Of a stretch of DNA of 64,000 bases, positions 9,761-22,628 are shown in pieces. The notes under the pieces are model-generated. The model worked only from the letters and a program-made list of their open reading frames with translations, made no database searches and had not been told where the DNA came from. The DNA comes from Planomicrobium sp. YIM 101495 (GTDB lineage: Bacteria > Bacillota > Bacilli > Bacillales_A > Planococcaceae). Numbering within the stretch: position 1 is the first letter of the stretch; each line of letters begins with the position of its first letter. The DNA is taken from NCBI RefSeq assembly GCF_009707665.1, contig NZ_WLZW01000005.1, positions 1 through 64,000 of the forward strand. The letters are read 5' to 3'. Made by a program: the position numbers and the translations under genes.

Positions 9761-10822
9761 ATGTCGAACGCATATGAAAAAGCAGGAGTCAATATCGAAG
9801 CGGGCTACGAAGCCGTTGAACGAATGAAATCGCACGTTGCACGCACAGCGAGAACGGGCTTGATGGGAACATTCGGCGGATTCGGAGGCATGTTCGACTT
9901 ATCCGCACTGAATCTGAAAGAACCGGTTCTTGTGTCAGGAACGGACGGCGTCGGCACGAAGCTGAAGCTTGCGTTCATGGCAGACCGTCACGATACGATC
10001 GGCATCGACTGTGTCGCAATGTGTGTGAATGATATCGTCGCACAAGGAGCTGAGCCGCTTTATTTCCTTGATTACATCGCGGTCGGAAAAGCGGTTCCGG
10101 AGCGGATCGAAGCGATCGTCAAAGGTGTTGCGGACGGCTGTGTAGCAGCAGGAGCAGCATTGATCGGCGGAGAGACAGCAGAGATGCCGGGTCTTTATCA
10201 AGAAGATGAGTATGATATTGCGGGCTTTGCAGTCGGAGCGGCTGAAAAGTCAGCGATCGTGACAGGCGAGAAGATTCGCCCAGGCGACGTATTGGTCGGC
10301 CTTGCTTCAAGCGGTATCCACTCGAACGGCTATTCACTTGTGCGCCACATCGTCTTCGAACAGAATGACTTCGGCATGGGCGAAGCGGTCCCAGGCTACG
10401 AATCGCTCGGTGAACTCGGGCAGACGCTGCTTGAGCCGACAAAGATCTATGCAAAAGCGGTAGCTGCAATCCAAGCAGCAGCAGACGTCCACGGGATGGC
10501 ACACGTCACAGGTGGCGGCTTCATCGAGAACTTGCCGCGCATGATGCCTGCGGGATGCGGCGCGAAAGTCGAACTTGGCAGCTGGCCAGTACTGGATATT
10601 TTCAAGCTGTTGAAGGAAAAAGGCAGCTTGGCGGACCGTGACCTGTATTCAGTCTTTAATATGGGAATCGGCTTTGTGCTGGCAGTCCCAGCCCTTCAGG
10701 TGGATCAAGTCATCGCTGCAGCGGAAGCGAGCGGTGAGAAGGCGTACATCATCGGTGCAGTGTCAGACCGGGAAGGCGTACAATTTACAGGCAGTCAGGA
10801 CGGGACACTCGATGCAGAATAA
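9761..10822 (+). CDS. purM: AIR synthase (phosphoribosylformylglycinamidine cyclo-ligase)
   Basis: PurM closes the imidazole ring of FGAM to give AIR with ATP. The 353-residue protein has the family features [14 protein letters not shown] near residue 60, [10 protein letters not shown] near 85 and the GGETAEMPG loop near 136-144. ATG 9761 is preceded by AGGAGGG. Upstream in-frame codons read through the end of purF in another frame and are rejected. Its stop overlaps purN by 11 bases. Confidence 0.97.
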   Translation: MSNAYEKAGVNIEAGYEAVERMKSHVARTARTGLMGTFGGFGGMFDLSALNLKEPVLVSGTDGVGTKLKLAFMADRHDTIGIDCVAMCVNDIVAQGAEPLYFLDYIAVGKAVPERIEAIVKGVADGCVAAGAALIGGETAEMPGLYQEDEYDIAGFAVGAAEKSAIVTGEKIRPGDVLVGLASSGIHSNGYSLVRHIVFEQNDFGMGEAVPGYESLGELGQTLLEPTKIYAKAVAAIQAAADVHGMAHVTGGGFIENLPRMMPAGCGAKVELGSWPVLDIFKLLKEKGSLADRDLYSVFNMGIGFVLAVPALQVDQVIAAAEASGEKAYIIGAVSDREGVQFTGSQDGTLDAE

Positions 10823-11390
10823 GCCCGTCATCGCTGTGTTCGCATCGGGGAGCGGCTCGAACTTCCAGGCCATGGCGGAGGCAATCGGCCGCGGTGAGCT
10901 GGATGCTGAAATCGCGCTCGTCGTGTCGGATAAGCCGGATGCTTATGTCTTAGAACGGGCACAGGCGGCCGGTATCGCGTCATTTGTCGTCCGTCCATCC
11001 GACTACGCGTCAAAACAGGAATATGAACAAGTGATAAAAGAGAAATTACATGCTTACGGAGTGGAGTGGATCGTGCTTGCTGGATTCATGCGGCTTATCG
11101 GCTCCGTGCTTCTTGAAGCTTTTGAAGGGCGTATCGTCAATATCCATCCGTCCGCATTGCCGGCATTCCCGGGCAAGGACGCGATCGGTCAGACAGTTGC
11201 GGCCGGTTCGAAAGTTGCCGGAGTCACGGTGCATTTTGTCGACGCGGGCATGGACACCGGTCCGATCATTGCACAGCGTGTATTTTTGATCGAAGACCGC
11301 AGCCGTGAAGAGCTGGAACAAGAGATACACGCAATCGAACACGAGCTATACCCTGCAACCCTGCAGCAATTATTCGCTGAAAACCGGTGA
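10812..11390 (+). CDS. purN: phosphoribosylglycinamide formyltransferase
   Basis: PurN transfers a formyl group from 10-formyl-THF to GAR. The 192-residue protein has the phosphate loop GSGSNFQ (13-19), the catalytic Asn110/His112 in the [10 protein letters not shown] segment, and Asp148 in the DAGMDTGP segment. The start ATG lies inside the purM 3' end. The last codons form the left arm of a strong hairpin that precedes purH. Confidence 0.96.
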   Translation: MQNKPVIAVFASGSGSNFQAMAEAIGRGELDAEIALVVSDKPDAYVLERAQAAGIASFVVRPSDYASKQEYEQVIKEKLHAYGVEWIVLAGFMRLIGSVLLEAFEGRIVNIHPSALPAFPGKDAIGQTVAAGSKVAGVTVHFVDAGMDTGPIIAQRVFLIEDRSREELEQEIHAIEHELYPATLQQLFAENR

Positions 11391-11410
11391 GACAGGCTTC
11401 ACCGGTTTTC
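11379..11410 (+). promoter_or_regulatory. purN-purH intercistronic hairpin
   Basis: A perfect 12-bp inverted repeat (11379-11390 with 11399-11410, 8-nt loop) includes the purN stop codon in its left arm. It is not followed by a continuous T run (the next bases are AAGCGTTTT). It therefore looks more like an RNA stability or processing element than a full terminator. Confidence 0.6.
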
Positions 11411-11457
11411 AAGCGTTTTACAGCTAGTACATACAGTATTTTTTAGGAGGAATTCAG

Positions 11458-12993
11458 TTGAAGAAAAGAGCGTTAATCAGTGTATCGGATAAATCGGGCC
11501 TTTTGGAATTTGCTCGTGGGATCGAGAAGCTCGGATACGAAATCCTGTCGACAGGAGGCACGAAAGGATTCCTGGAGGAGGGCGGTGTCGCGATTACAGC
11601 AGTGGATGCAGTGACGGGCTTCCCTGAAATTCTCGGCGGCCGTGTGAAAACGTTGCACCCGCTCATCCATGGCGGTTTGCTTGCCAAGCGGGATGACGCG
11701 CAGCACCAAGCGGAAATGACCGACAACGGCATTTCCCCGATCGACATCGTCTGCGTCAACTTGTATCCGTTCCGCGACACGATCTCAAAGCCGGATGTGG
11801 CAGTGGAAGATGCCATCGAGAACATCGACATCGGTGGACCGTCGATGCTTCGTTCAGCAGCGAAAAACCATGCAGACGTGACGGTCATCGTCGATGCAGC
11901 GGATTACCCGCGAGTATTGGCTGAACTGGAAGCGGAAGGAACGACTGCACCAGCGTTCCGTCGTCAGCTTGCAGCGAAGGTATTCCGCCACACAGCAGCA
12001 TACGACGCGTACATTGCCGAATACATGACAGAACTGGCCGGCGAGGAATTCCCGTCTCAGCTGACTGTCACATACGAGCGTCAGCAAGTACTTCGTTACG
12101 GCGAAAACCCGCACCAAAAAGCAGCGTTCTACAGAAGTGCGCTTGGATCTGATTTCTCGATCGCCAATGCGGAGCAGCTGCATGGAAAAGAGCTTTCCTA
12201 TAATAATATCCAAGATGCCAATGCAGCACTTCAATTGATCAAGGAGTTCGAAGGCCCGGCAGCGGTAGCGGTCAAGCACATGAACCCATGCGGCGTCGGT
12301 ACAGGAGACACGTTAACTAAAGCGTTCACGAAAGCATACGAAGCGGATGCGACATCGATCTTCGGCGGCATCGTTTCACTGAACCGTGAAGTAGATGCGG
12401 AAACGGCTGAGCAGCTTGCAGGCATTTTCCTCGAAATCATCATTGCGCCGGCATTTTCGACGCAAGCACTTGAAATCTTGACGGCGAAGAAAAACATCCG
12501 TCTGCTGTCGATTCCGTTCGAATCGAAAAACACGGATAGCTGGAACATGGTGACAGTCGAAGGCGGGCTCCTTGTCCAGGAGCCGGATACATACGGCTTT
12601 GAAGAGGCGCAGATTTCCGTTCCGACTGAGCAGCAGCCGACGGAAGAACAGTGGGCAGCGCTGAAGCTCGGCTGGCGCGTCGTCAAGCACGTCAAATCGA
12701 ATGCCATCGTCGTCTGTGACCGGGACATGACTCGCGGCATCGGTGCCGGGCAGATGAACCGCGTCGGCTCTGCGAAGATCGCGCTCAACCAAGCAGGCGA
12801 AGCGGCAAACGGCGCATGTCTGGCTTCGGATGCCTTCTTCCCGATGCCGGACACGGTCGAGGCGGCAGCGCAGGCGGGCATTAAAGCGATCATCCAGCCG
12901 GGTGGTTCGAAGAAGGATCAGGAATCGATTGACAAGGCGAATGAGTACGGCATTGCCATGGTCTTCACTGGCAACCGCCACTTCAAACATTAA
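11458..12993 (+). CDS. purH: bifunctional AICAR transformylase / IMP cyclohydrolase
   Basis: PurH performs the last two steps to IMP: formylation of AICAR and ring closure. The 511-residue protein has an N-terminal MGS-like cyclohydrolase domain, with STGGT near residue 31 and the [11 protein letters not shown] region near 63. The C-terminal transformylase domain carries KHMNPCGVG near 276 and an [10 protein letters not shown] stretch near 480. TTG 11458 is the start, with AGGAGGA 7 bases upstream. It is the only pur gene here separated from its neighbour by more than 20 bases (67 nt). Confidence 0.97.
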   Translation: MKKRALISVSDKSGLLEFARGIEKLGYEILSTGGTKGFLEEGGVAITAVDAVTGFPEILGGRVKTLHPLIHGGLLAKRDDAQHQAEMTDNGISPIDIVCVNLYPFRDTISKPDVAVEDAIENIDIGGPSMLRSAAKNHADVTVIVDAADYPRVLAELEAEGTTAPAFRRQLAAKVFRHTAAYDAYIAEYMTELAGEEFPSQLTVTYERQQVLRYGENPHQKAAFYRSALGSDFSIANAEQLHGKELSYNNIQDANAALQLIKEFEGPAAVAVKHMNPCGVGTGDTLTKAFTKAYEADATSIFGGIVSLNREVDAETAEQLAGIFLEIIIAPAFSTQALEILTAKKNIRLLSIPFESKNTDSWNMVTVEGGLLVQEPDTYGFEEAQISVPTEQQPTEEQWAALKLGWRVVKHVKSNAIVVCDRDMTRGIGAGQMNRVGSAKIALNQAGEAANGACLASDAFFPMPDTVEAAAQAGIKAIIQPGGSKKDQESIDKANEYGIAMVFTGNRHFKH

Positions 12994-13010
12994 TGAAAGC
13001 GGGGGACCCC

Positions 13011-14273
13011 ATGAATATTCTCGTAATCGGCCGCGGTGGCAGAGAACACGCCATCGCCCGCCAGTTCAACGAATCGGATGCAGTGGATACAGTGTATGCA
13101 GCACCGGGCAATGACGGCATGAGGAAAGATGCGGAGCTTGTAGCGATTGACGAAATGGATTTCGCTGCACTCGCGGATTTTGCGGAAGTGAAGGCGATCG
13201 ATTTCACATTCGTCGGTCCCGAACAACCGCTGTCGGAAGGCATCGTCGATTTCTTCGAGGAGCGGGGCTTGCGTATTTTCGGCCCGTCCAAAGCGGCTGC
13301 ACAAATCGAAGCGAGCAAGTCGTTCGCAAAAGAGCTCATGAACGACTACAACATCCCGACTGCCGGATACGCGACGTTCACAGATCTTGCGGAGGCTCTC
13401 GCCTACATCCGGAAGCACGGCGCACCGCTTGTTATCAAAGCGGACGGGCTTGCTGCAGGGAAAGGGGTAGTCGTCGCGATGACAGATGCGGAAGCGGAAG
13501 CGGCTGCCACCGACATGCTCGAGAGCAACCGGTTCGCTGAAGCTGGCTCAATGATTGTCGTCGAAGAGTTTCTCGAGGGAGAAGAATTTTCTTTCATGTC
13601 GTTCGTTTGGGACGGCGTAATCCACCCGATGGTCATTTCGCAAGATCATAAACGTGCTTACGACGATGACGAAGGACCGAACACCGGGGGCATGGGCGCA
13701 TATTCTCCGGTACCGCACATTCCGGATACGGTTGTAGCAGAAACGTACGAAACGGTCGTCAAACCTGCTGTTTCAGCGATGGCGCAGGAAGGTGCGCCGT
13801 TCAACGGCATTCTCTATACCGGTGTCATCTGGACTGCTGCGGGACCGAAAGTGATCGAGTTCAATGCGCGTTTCGGCGACCCCGAAACGCAAGTTGTGTT
13901 GCCGCGTATGACGACAGATTTTGCGCGTTTCATGCAGTCGCTTTTCGAAGGGCAGCCCTTGCCGCTCCAGTGGAGTGACGAGGCGGTCGTCGGCGTGGTC
14001 GTTGCCGCGGAAGGCTATCCGGGAACGGTCGCTCATGGCGCGCTGGTACCGGAAATTCCCTTGCAAGGTGGTGCTGGCATCACGTATGCAGGCGTCAAGG
14101 AGCAGGGAGGTGCACTCACTGCTGCTGGCGGAAGGGTGTTGCTCGTGTCTGCGAGAGGGCCATCGATCGAAGAAGCACAGGTGAACGCTTACCGGCAATT
14201 GGCGGCTTGTGAATGGCCGGGATTCTTCTACCGAAAAGACATCGGATGGCGTGCAATTTCGAAAAAAGTATAG
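13011..14273 (+). CDS. purD: phosphoribosylamine-glycine ligase
   Basis: PurD joins glycine to phosphoribosylamine with ATP. The 420-residue ATP-grasp enzyme starts with the MNILVIGRGGREHAIA motif. It shows the KADGLAAGKGV phosphate loop near residue 145 and the GPNTGGMGAYSP segment near 223-234. An upstream in-frame ATG at 12993 overlaps the purH stop. ATG 13011 is preferred because GGGGGA lies about 7 bases before it. It is the last gene of the operon and a terminator follows at once. Confidence 0.96.
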   Translation: MNILVIGRGGREHAIARQFNESDAVDTVYAAPGNDGMRKDAELVAIDEMDFAALADFAEVKAIDFTFVGPEQPLSEGIVDFFEERGLRIFGPSKAAAQIEASKSFAKELMNDYNIPTAGYATFTDLAEALAYIRKHGAPLVIKADGLAAGKGVVVAMTDAEAEAAATDMLESNRFAEAGSMIVVEEFLEGEEFSFMSFVWDGVIHPMVISQDHKRAYDDDEGPNTGGMGAYSPVPHIPDTVVAETYETVVKPAVSAMAQEGAPFNGILYTGVIWTAAGPKVIEFNARFGDPETQVVLPRMTTDFARFMQSLFEGQPLPLQWSDEAVVGVVVAAEGYPGTVAHGALVPEIPLQGGAGITYAGVKEQGGALTAAGGRVLLVSARGPSIEEAQVNAYRQLAACEWPGFFYRKDIGWRAISKKV

Positions 14274-14285
14274 TATAATGGAAGC

Positions 14286-14319
14286 CGGCACAAATTCTTA
14301 GGAAGATGTGCCGTTTTTT
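14286..14319 (+). terminator. pur operon terminator
   Basis: CGGCACA (14286-14292) pairs with TGTGCCG (14307-14313), followed by six T residues, 13 bases after the purD stop. Confidence 0.88.
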
Positions 14320-14469
14320 ATTCCGCTTGCCCCCTGGCAACGCGGGAGTTTGCCTGAGGATTTTCAACAGCCCACTTTTACCTCTTTTGAACACTCCAGA
14401 TCGATCGGCCAAACCCGGCCACTGAAACAAAATCAGCAGGGCACCCAGATGCGGAAGGAGAAGATGTTT

Positions 14470-15060
14470 ATGAATTGGTACGAAAAACTGAATCAGTATT
14501 TCCCGGTGGAGGAAATGAAATCCAAGCAACATATGGACACGCTTTTGAAGGAAAAAGGGGACGTCTACCACAAAGATGAAGGTGAATACCACGTATTGAT
14601 GTACGCAGAATTCCCGCAATTCTCATTCGTGGATTATTTGTTCGTCTCGAAAGAATCACGCGGAATGGGGATCGGCAAGAAGATGCTTCAGATGCTGAAA
14701 GATAAGAACAAGCCGATCATCCTCGAAGTTGAGCCTGTCGATTACGAAGACACGGATTCGGAAAAGCGCTTGCGCTTCTACGCACGCGAAGGTTTCGAAC
14801 ATGCATCTTCGATCGGCTATAGCCGCCGTTCACTTGCAACAGGTGAAGAGAACGCGATGGAGATTCTTTACTGGGCGCCGAACGGTGAGTCGGAAGAAGA
14901 GATTTTCAATGGCATGAAGAAGATGTATGAAGACATCCACACGTACAAAGACGAGACATTTTACGGTGAGTCATACGAGCCGGTGGCAGACGTCCTGAGC
15001 TATCAGGAAGAGGCCAAGGAAGACATCCTCGCTGCCATTACGAAGACCGCTGCGAACTGA
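14470..15060 (+). CDS. GNAT-family acetyltransferase, YjbC-like
   Basis: This 196-residue protein has a GNAT fold signature: a central beta strand FVDYLFVSKESRG followed by the acetyl-CoA loop GMGIGKKML (around residues 68-76). A conserved EVEPVDYEDTDSEKR segment follows. It closely resembles B. subtilis YjbC, which in that species lies beside the stress regulator gene spx; here it stands alone after the pur operon. ATG 14470 is chosen because AAGGAGA ends about 7 bases before it. ATG 14464 would leave only two bases. Substrate is unknown. Confidence 0.85.
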   Translation: MNWYEKLNQYFPVEEMKSKQHMDTLLKEKGDVYHKDEGEYHVLMYAEFPQFSFVDYLFVSKESRGMGIGKKMLQMLKDKNKPIILEVEPVDYEDTDSEKRLRFYAREGFEHASSIGYSRRSLATGEENAMEILYWAPNGESEEEIFNGMKKMYEDIHTYKDETFYGESYEPVADVLSYQEEAKEDILAAITKTAAN

Positions 15061-15085
15061 ACAATACAATGCCATGAGTTAAATA

Positions 15086-15141
15086 AAACGGCGATGCCCT
15101 GGAAGTGCTTCCAACGACTTCCGGGAATCGGCCGTTTTTTT
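15086..15141 (+). terminator. terminator after YjbC-like gene
   Basis: An AAACGGC/GCCGTTT outer stem encloses GGAAGT/ACTTCC and is followed by seven T residues. Confidence 0.85.
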
Positions 15142-15303
15142 GGTTTGCGAAAAGGAATATGTGTGCGCAAAAATTAAAGACTAATGGCATTTTTCTGAAC
15201 GATCGGCCCACCATCACCTTTCCCGGCTCCGAATCCGTGTATTTCCGTGTATTCTTATGCTAGTATAGAAAGCATGGATACTTGAAAAAATGAGGTGGAG
15301 CCA

Positions 15304-17034
15304 ATGGTCAACCCGTTGTGGAAAATCACGGAACTAAGAAAGCAATTACAGATCATCACGAAAGATGAAAGTCCCGATATCGTTTTGACGAATGCCCGTT
15401 ACTTGCACGGCATTTATAAAAAGTGGATGGAAGGGAACATTTGGATCCAGAGCGACCGCATTGTCTATGCAGGGAAAGAAATGCCGGAAGTCGGTCCGGA
15501 TACGGAAGTGGTCGATGTTTCCGGCAAGTGGATCGTGCCGGGTTATATTGAGCCGCACGTGCATCCTTTCCAGTTGTACAACCCACATTCGTTCGCGGAT
15601 TACGCAGCACAGTCCGGAACGACAATGTTCATCTCGGACAACTTGACGTTATTTTTGTCAATGGAAAATAAGAAAGCGTTTTCAATTTTGGATCAATTGA
15701 ATGAATTGCCGTTCTCCTACTACTGGTGGACGCGTTTCGACTCGCAGACGGCACTTGCAGAAGAAGACAAACTGTTTTCTTCCAAGTCGGTCGGTGAGTG
15801 GCTGGATCGTCCGGAAGTGATCCTCGGGGGGGAGCTGACAGGATGGCCGAAGCTGTTGAACGGTGACGACCAGATGCTTTACTGGATCCAGCAGGCGAAG
15901 ACGAACCGCAAGAAGATCGAAGGGCACTTCCCGGGAGCTTCCGAGAAGACGCTTGCCCGCATGAAATTGCTTGGAGCGGACGGGGATCATGAAGCGATGA
16001 CCATCGATGAAGTGGAGATGCGTCTGTTGCACGGTTACGGTGTGACGCTGCGCCATTCTTCGATTCGACCAGACCTTCCTAGTCTTCTGAAAGGCGTCGT
16101 GGATCGTGAGCTGGAAGTGTTCGACAAGCTGATGATGACGACGGACGGCTCGACGCCGGCATTCCATCTTGACGGGGTCATGGACCTTTGTGTGAAGATT
16201 GCACTTGAAGCAGGCGTACCAGCGATCGATGCGTACATGATGAGTTCGTATAACGTGGCACGTTTCTACAACATGACGAGCATGCACGGTTTGATCGCAA
16301 CAGGACGTTTCGCGAACATCAATATTTTGGATGACATCGAAAATCCGGTACCGTCGAGCGTTATTTCGAAAGGGGTCTGGCTGAAGCGTGACGGGAAGAA
16401 AGTCTTCACGTTGCCATCAATCGATTGGAAGCATTTGCCGGAACTTGAACTCGACTTCGAATTGAACGAGGACGATTTCCAGTTTTCGATGCCGTTTGGC
16501 TTGCAAATGGTCAACGACGTTATTACGAAGCCATATTCTGTTTCAATTGACCCGAACGACGGATTCTTATCGGAAGAACATGACGAGAGCTTCTTGATCT
16601 TGATCGACCGCGAAGGAAAATGGCGCGTCAATACAATCATCAAAGGCTTTGCATCGAGCGTGAAAGGCTTTGCGTCATCTTACAGTACGACAGGGGATAT
16701 CGTCTTAATCGGGAAGAACCGCGCAGATATGTGGGCGGCGTTCAACGAACTGAAGCGCTTAAAAGGCGGAATTGTTCTGGTTGAAGACGGTAAGACCATC
16801 GTCGAATTGCCACTTCAGTTAGGTGGACTGGCGTCTGATCTTCCTATGGAAGAATTGATTCCGATCGAACAGGAGTTGAAAGCGGCGCTGCGTGAGCGCG
16901 GCTACAAGCACGGAGATGCGATCTACACATTGTTGTTCTTGCAGGCGACACATTTGCCATACATCCGTGTGACGCAGCAAGGAATTTACGATGTGATGAA
17001 TAAAAAAATCTTATTCCCGGCATTTATGCGCTAG
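15304..17034 (+). CDS. yerA: adenine deaminase family protein (YerA-like)
   Basis: This 576-residue amidohydrolase belongs to the adenine deaminase family that turns adenine into hypoxanthine. Metal-site residues are present: HVHP (His85, His87), the Glu of GGELTG, the His of EGHFPG, DHE and the Asp of TTDG. A long C-terminal domain with a GFASSVKGFASSYS segment is typical of AdeC/YerA. Its place before yerC, pcrB, pcrA and ligA is that of B. subtilis yerA. ATG 15304 has GAGGTGG just upstream. Whether it deaminates adenine is not shown by sequence; YerA proteins are divergent from the proven AdeC. Confidence 0.88.
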   Translation: MVNPLWKITELRKQLQIITKDESPDIVLTNARYLHGIYKKWMEGNIWIQSDRIVYAGKEMPEVGPDTEVVDVSGKWIVPGYIEPHVHPFQLYNPHSFADYAAQSGTTMFISDNLTLFLSMENKKAFSILDQLNELPFSYYWWTRFDSQTALAEEDKLFSSKSVGEWLDRPEVILGGELTGWPKLLNGDDQMLYWIQQAKTNRKKIEGHFPGASEKTLARMKLLGADGDHEAMTIDEVEMRLLHGYGVTLRHSSIRPDLPSLLKGVVDRELEVFDKLMMTTDGSTPAFHLDGVMDLCVKIALEAGVPAIDAYMMSSYNVARFYNMTSMHGLIATGRFANINILDDIENPVPSSVISKGVWLKRDGKKVFTLPSIDWKHLPELELDFELNEDDFQFSMPFGLQMVNDVITKPYSVSIDPNDGFLSEEHDESFLILIDREGKWRVNTIIKGFASSVKGFASSYSTTGDIVLIGKNRADMWAAFNELKRLKGGIVLVEDGKTIVELPLQLGGLASDLPMEELIPIEQELKAALRERGYKHGDAIYTLLFLQATHLPYIRVTQQGIYDVMNKKILFPAFMR

Positions 17035-17057
17035 GTTTCTAGTGTTTTCGCGCTTCA

Positions 17058-17071
17058 ACGCTTTAAAGCGT
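17058..17071 (+). promoter_or_regulatory. 14-bp perfect palindrome overlapping a putative promoter
   Basis: ACGCTTTAAAGCGT is a perfect palindrome, extended by TTC/GAA on the flanks. It covers the expected -35 position of a TAAAAT -10 at 17085-17090 (17-bp spacing). It could be an operator for the yerC transcript. Confidence 0.4.
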
Positions 17072-17264
17072 GAAAGAAAAGTGCTAAAATGAAGGCTACG
17101 TTGAACCGCTTTTTCAACAAAGGGAACAATGGGTCCATGGCCTGCTTTCGGACAGGAAGATGGACGAATTCAGCAAAGGGAATGGATGCCATGCTTCCGT
17201 GCAGCAATTTCTGTGCGGGATGCTGCTGATAGCCAAGACAATATCCGGGAGGAGGATGAAAAGC

Positions 17265-17585
17265 ATGCAAATAGACAAGATTCGCGGCAAGCAAACGGAT
17301 CAATTGATCGAAGCTGTGCTTGCTTTATCCGATAAAGAAGAAGCGTATCGATTTTTTGACGATCTATGTACGATCAGCGAAATCCAATCACTTTCGCAGC
17401 GGTTGGAAGTGGCACGGATGCTGCGCATGAAGAAGACGTATGAGAAGATCAAAAACGAAACGGGTGCATCGACAGCGACGATTTCACGTGTCCGCCGCTG
17501 CCTGAACTACGGCAACGATGCGTATGATGAAATGCTCGAGCGTCTGTATCCGGAAGAAAAGCAGTTCCATTTAGTAGAAGACTGA
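17265..17585 (+). CDS. yerC: TrpR-related protein YerC/YecD
   Basis: This 106-residue helix-rich protein contains the TrpR-like DNA-binding fold. Its helix-turn-helix lies at about 60-85, where an IKNETGAS..TISRV recognition segment is visible. The ligand of the family is not known. ATG 17265 is chosen over ATG 17256 because the GGGAGGAGG site then stands 9 bases upstream. A leader of about 170 bases with several hairpins precedes it and a strong terminator follows, so it is a single-gene unit. Confidence 0.88.
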   Translation: MQIDKIRGKQTDQLIEAVLALSDKEEAYRFFDDLCTISEIQSLSQRLEVARMLRMKKTYEKIKNETGASTATISRVRRCLNYGNDAYDEMLERLYPEEKQFHLVED

Positions 17586-17614
17586 ACAGAGAACGACTCT
17601 GTTCAGCTTTTTTT
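17582..17614 (+). terminator. yerC terminator
   Basis: A perfect 10-bp stem (17582-17591 with 17597-17606), a 5-nt loop and seven T residues overlap the yerC stop codon. Confidence 0.93.
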
Positions 17615-17661
17615 GTTATAATGGGTTGGTGAAAATTTGATGTGAAGTCAGGTGAGGAATA

Positions 17662-18366
17662 GTGGATTTTCAATCATGGCGGCATGCCTTTAAATTGGAC
17701 CCCGCGAAGGAAATTGCAGACGATGCATTGGAGCGAGTGTGCAAATCGGGGACCGACGCGATCATCATCGGCGGCAGCGACGGCATCACGCTCGACAACG
17801 TGCTCGACTTGACGGCACGCGTGCGGCGCTTCAATGTACCAGTGGTACTAGAGGTTTCGGAACTGGAGGCGATCGTGCCGGGCTTCGATTATTATTTCAT
17901 CCCGACCGTGCTCAATAGTGAGGATCCGAAGTGGATCAAAGGGCTTCACCACGAAGCGATCCGTGCGTACGGCGACATGATGGATTGGGAAGAACTGGTC
18001 CCGGAAGGCTATTGCATCCTGAACGGCGATTGCAAAGCAGCGATGCTGACCGGAGCAGATACGGAACTCACGGATGAAGACGTCATCGCTTATGCCCGTC
18101 TTGCAGAACATTTCTTCCGGCTGCCGATCTTTTATATGGAATACAGCGGCAAGTATGGTGACCCTCAATTGGTCCATGAAGCGGCTGCCGTGCTCGACCG
18201 GACACAGCTGTTTTACGGAGGCGGCATCGACTGCGCCGTGAAAGCGGTGGAAATGGCGGCCGTTGCTGACACGGTAGTGATCGGCAATCTCGTGTATGAA
18301 AACTTGGAACAGGCATTATCGACTGTGCCGGCGGTTGCGGAAACAGCCAAGCACAGTATAAAATAG
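17662..18366 (+). CDS. pcrB: heptaprenylglyceryl phosphate synthase
   Basis: PcrB condenses glycerol-1-phosphate with heptaprenyl diphosphate to form a bacterial ether lipid precursor. The 234-residue TIM-barrel protein shows KLDPAKE near the start, [11 protein letters not shown] near 33-43, YMEYSG near 159 and the C-terminal YGGGID and VIGN phosphate loops. The GTG start at 17662 follows AGGTGAGG. It is 25 bases from pcrA and forms the pcrB-pcrA-ligA-camS operon known in Bacillales. Confidence 0.95.
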   Translation: MDFQSWRHAFKLDPAKEIADDALERVCKSGTDAIIIGGSDGITLDNVLDLTARVRRFNVPVVLEVSELEAIVPGFDYYFIPTVLNSEDPKWIKGLHHEAIRAYGDMMDWEELVPEGYCILNGDCKAAMLTGADTELTDEDVIAYARLAEHFFRLPIFYMEYSGKYGDPQLVHEAAAVLDRTQLFYGGGIDCAVKAVEMAAVADTVVIGNLVYENLEQALSTVPAVAETAKHSIK

Positions 18367-18391
18367 AAACAAATGTTCGTGGAGGTGCAAG

Positions 18392-20593
18392 ATGGAAATC
18401 ATCACAAAAAACCTGCTCAAGGGAATGAATCCGGAGCAGGCAGAAGCAGTCAAGACGACGGAAGGACCACTCTTGATCATGGCGGGAGCAGGTTCGGGGA
18501 AGACGCGTGTTTTGACGCACCGGATTGCGTATCTCGTTCTTGAGAAGCAAGTGTATCCGTCAAAGATTCTTGCTATCACATTTACTAACAAAGCGGCGCG
18601 CGAGATGCGCAACCGGATCGACGGCCTGCTTGGCCACGGCACAGGGGATCGCATGTGGGTCTCTACGTTCCACTCGATGTGTGTCCGGATCTTGCGCAAG
18701 AACATCGATCGGCTCGGCTTTACGAAAAACTTCTCGATTCTTGACGGCTCGGATCAATTGACGGTCATTAAGAACGTCTTGAAGCAACTGAACATGGACC
18801 CGAAACAATACGAACCGCGCTCAATGCTGAACGCCATTTCATCGGCGAAGAACGAGTGCATCACGGCGAAGCAATACGCACAGCAGCTGAATGCTGCGAA
18901 CCCTTACGAGAAGGCGATCTCGAACGTGTACGACGAATATGAGAAGCGTCTGCGGAAGAACCAGTCGCTCGACTTTGATGATCTCATCATGGTGACGCTG
19001 CAATTGTTCAACGAAGTGCCGGATGTGCTGGAGTTTTACCAGAACAAATTCCAGTACATCCACGTCGACGAGTATCAGGATACGAACAATGCACAGTACC
19101 AGCTCGTGCAGAAATTGGCGGAAAAATTTAAGAATATTTGTGTGGTTGGTGACTCTGACCAATCAATCTACCGTTGGCGTGGAGCGGATATAACGAACAT
19201 TCTGACATTCGAGAAGGATTATCCTTCGGCAAAAGTCATCATGCTCGAACAAAACTACCGCTCGACAAAACGGATCTTGCAGGCGGCGAATGACGTCATC
19301 AAGAACAACGCAAGCCGTTACCCGAAGGAATTGCATACGGACAATTCGGAAGGGCAGGCTATCACTGTATTCAAAGCAGGGGATGAGCGGCAGGAAGCGC
19401 AGTACATCGTCCAGACGATCCAGCAGCTGATGGAGCAGGAAGATTACAAGACTTCGGACTTTGCCGTGCTGTACCGGACGAATGCACAATCGCGCGTCAT
19501 GGAGGAAATGCTCGTCAAATCGAACATGTCCTATGCCATTGTCGGCGGCACAAAGTTCTACGACCGGAAAGAAATCAAGGACTTGCTTGCCTACTTGCGG
19601 CTGATCGCCAATAACGACGATGACCTATCGCTTGCGCGTGTCATCAACGAACCGAAACGCGGCATCGGAGCGACATCGTTCGAACGGATGGTGTCCTATG
19701 CGATCTCGAATGACCGGACGATCCTGGATGCGCTTCAGGAAGTAGACTTCATCGGACTGTCGCCGAAAATCACGCAATCTGCAGTGGAGTTCCGCGACAT
19801 GATCAAAGGTTTCACAGGGATGCAGGATTATTTGACTGTCACAGAGCTGGTCGAGGAAGTGCTGAAGAAATCGGGCTACCGCCAGATGCTTCAAGCGGAC
19901 AAGACCATCGAAGGTGAAAGCCGTCTCGAGAACATCGAGGAGTTCCTGTCAGTGACGAAAGTATTCGAAGAACAGAGCGAGGACAAATCGCTTGTCGCGT
20001 TCTTGACGGACCTCGCGCTCATCTCGGATATCGATTCCCTGGACGATGAGGAAGAGACGGACGGACCGATCATTCTGATGACGATGCACGCAGCGAAAGG
20101 GCTGGAATTCCCGGTCGTCTTCATTATCGGCCTCGAGGAAAACGTCTTCCCGCATGCGCGTTCGAACAACGACAATGACGAGCTGGAGGAAGAACGCCGG
20201 CTCGCGTACGTCGGCATTACACGAGCAGAGCAGCGGCTGTATTTGACCCATGCCACGTCACGGACATTGTTCGGCCGGAGCAACTACAATCAGCCGTCGC
20301 GTTTCCTGAAAGAGATCTCGGAAGAATTGCTCGAGGTGCAAGGTGTGCAGATGCGTGCGGTATCCAGACCAGCACCGCGCAGGCCTGCCGTTAAACGGCC
20401 GATGTATGCACAGACCGGCGGCGACAAAGCCGGCTGGCGGATCGGCGACAAAGCGGAACATAAAAAATGGGGCACGGGGACTGTGGTTTCCGTTAAAGGA
20501 GAAGGCGAGCAGATCGAACTCGACATCGCCTTCCCGAGCCCGGTCGGCATCAAGCGGCTTCTTGCCAAATTTGCACCGATCGAAAAAGCATAA
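18392..20593 (+). CDS. pcrA: ATP-dependent DNA helicase PcrA
   Basis: PcrA is the essential 3'-5' UvrD-type helicase that unwinds DNA in repair and plasmid replication and clears recombination intermediates. The 733-residue protein has Walker A AGAGSGKT (31-38) and the Walker B-type [11 protein letters not shown]. It also has QNYRS, VYRWRGAD-like motif IV (here IYRWRGAD) and the C-terminal [15 protein letters not shown] and [10 protein letters not shown] motifs. The C-terminal tail ends in a Tudor-like [15 protein letters not shown] segment that contacts RNA polymerase in the family. Size is normal. Confidence 0.97.
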   Translation: MEIITKNLLKGMNPEQAEAVKTTEGPLLIMAGAGSGKTRVLTHRIAYLVLEKQVYPSKILAITFTNKAAREMRNRIDGLLGHGTGDRMWVSTFHSMCVRILRKNIDRLGFTKNFSILDGSDQLTVIKNVLKQLNMDPKQYEPRSMLNAISSAKNECITAKQYAQQLNAANPYEKAISNVYDEYEKRLRKNQSLDFDDLIMVTLQLFNEVPDVLEFYQNKFQYIHVDEYQDTNNAQYQLVQKLAEKFKNICVVGDSDQSIYRWRGADITNILTFEKDYPSAKVIMLEQNYRSTKRILQAANDVIKNNASRYPKELHTDNSEGQAITVFKAGDERQEAQYIVQTIQQLMEQEDYKTSDFAVLYRTNAQSRVMEEMLVKSNMSYAIVGGTKFYDRKEIKDLLAYLRLIANNDDDLSLARVINEPKRGIGATSFERMVSYAISNDRTILDALQEVDFIGLSPKITQSAVEFRDMIKGFTGMQDYLTVTELVEEVLKKSGYRQMLQADKTIEGESRLENIEEFLSVTKVFEEQSEDKSLVAFLTDLALISDIDSLDDEEETDGPIILMTMHAAKGLEFPVVFIIGLEENVFPHARSNNDNDELEEERRLAYVGITRAEQRLYLTHATSRTLFGRSNYNQPSRFLKEISEELLEVQGVQMRAVSRPAPRRPAVKRPMYAQTGGDKAGWRIGDKAEHKKWGTGTVVSVKGEGEQIELDIAFPSPVGIKRLLAKFAPIEKA

Positions 20594-22615
<2,022 letters not shown>

Positions 22616-22628
22616 GGAGATTGGAATC

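Noticed and set aside
17100-17255. T-box or known riboswitch in the yerC leader
   Set aside because: No AGGGTGG-type T-box sequence, no terminator, and no motif of the purine, TPP, SAM, lysine or glycine classes was seen.
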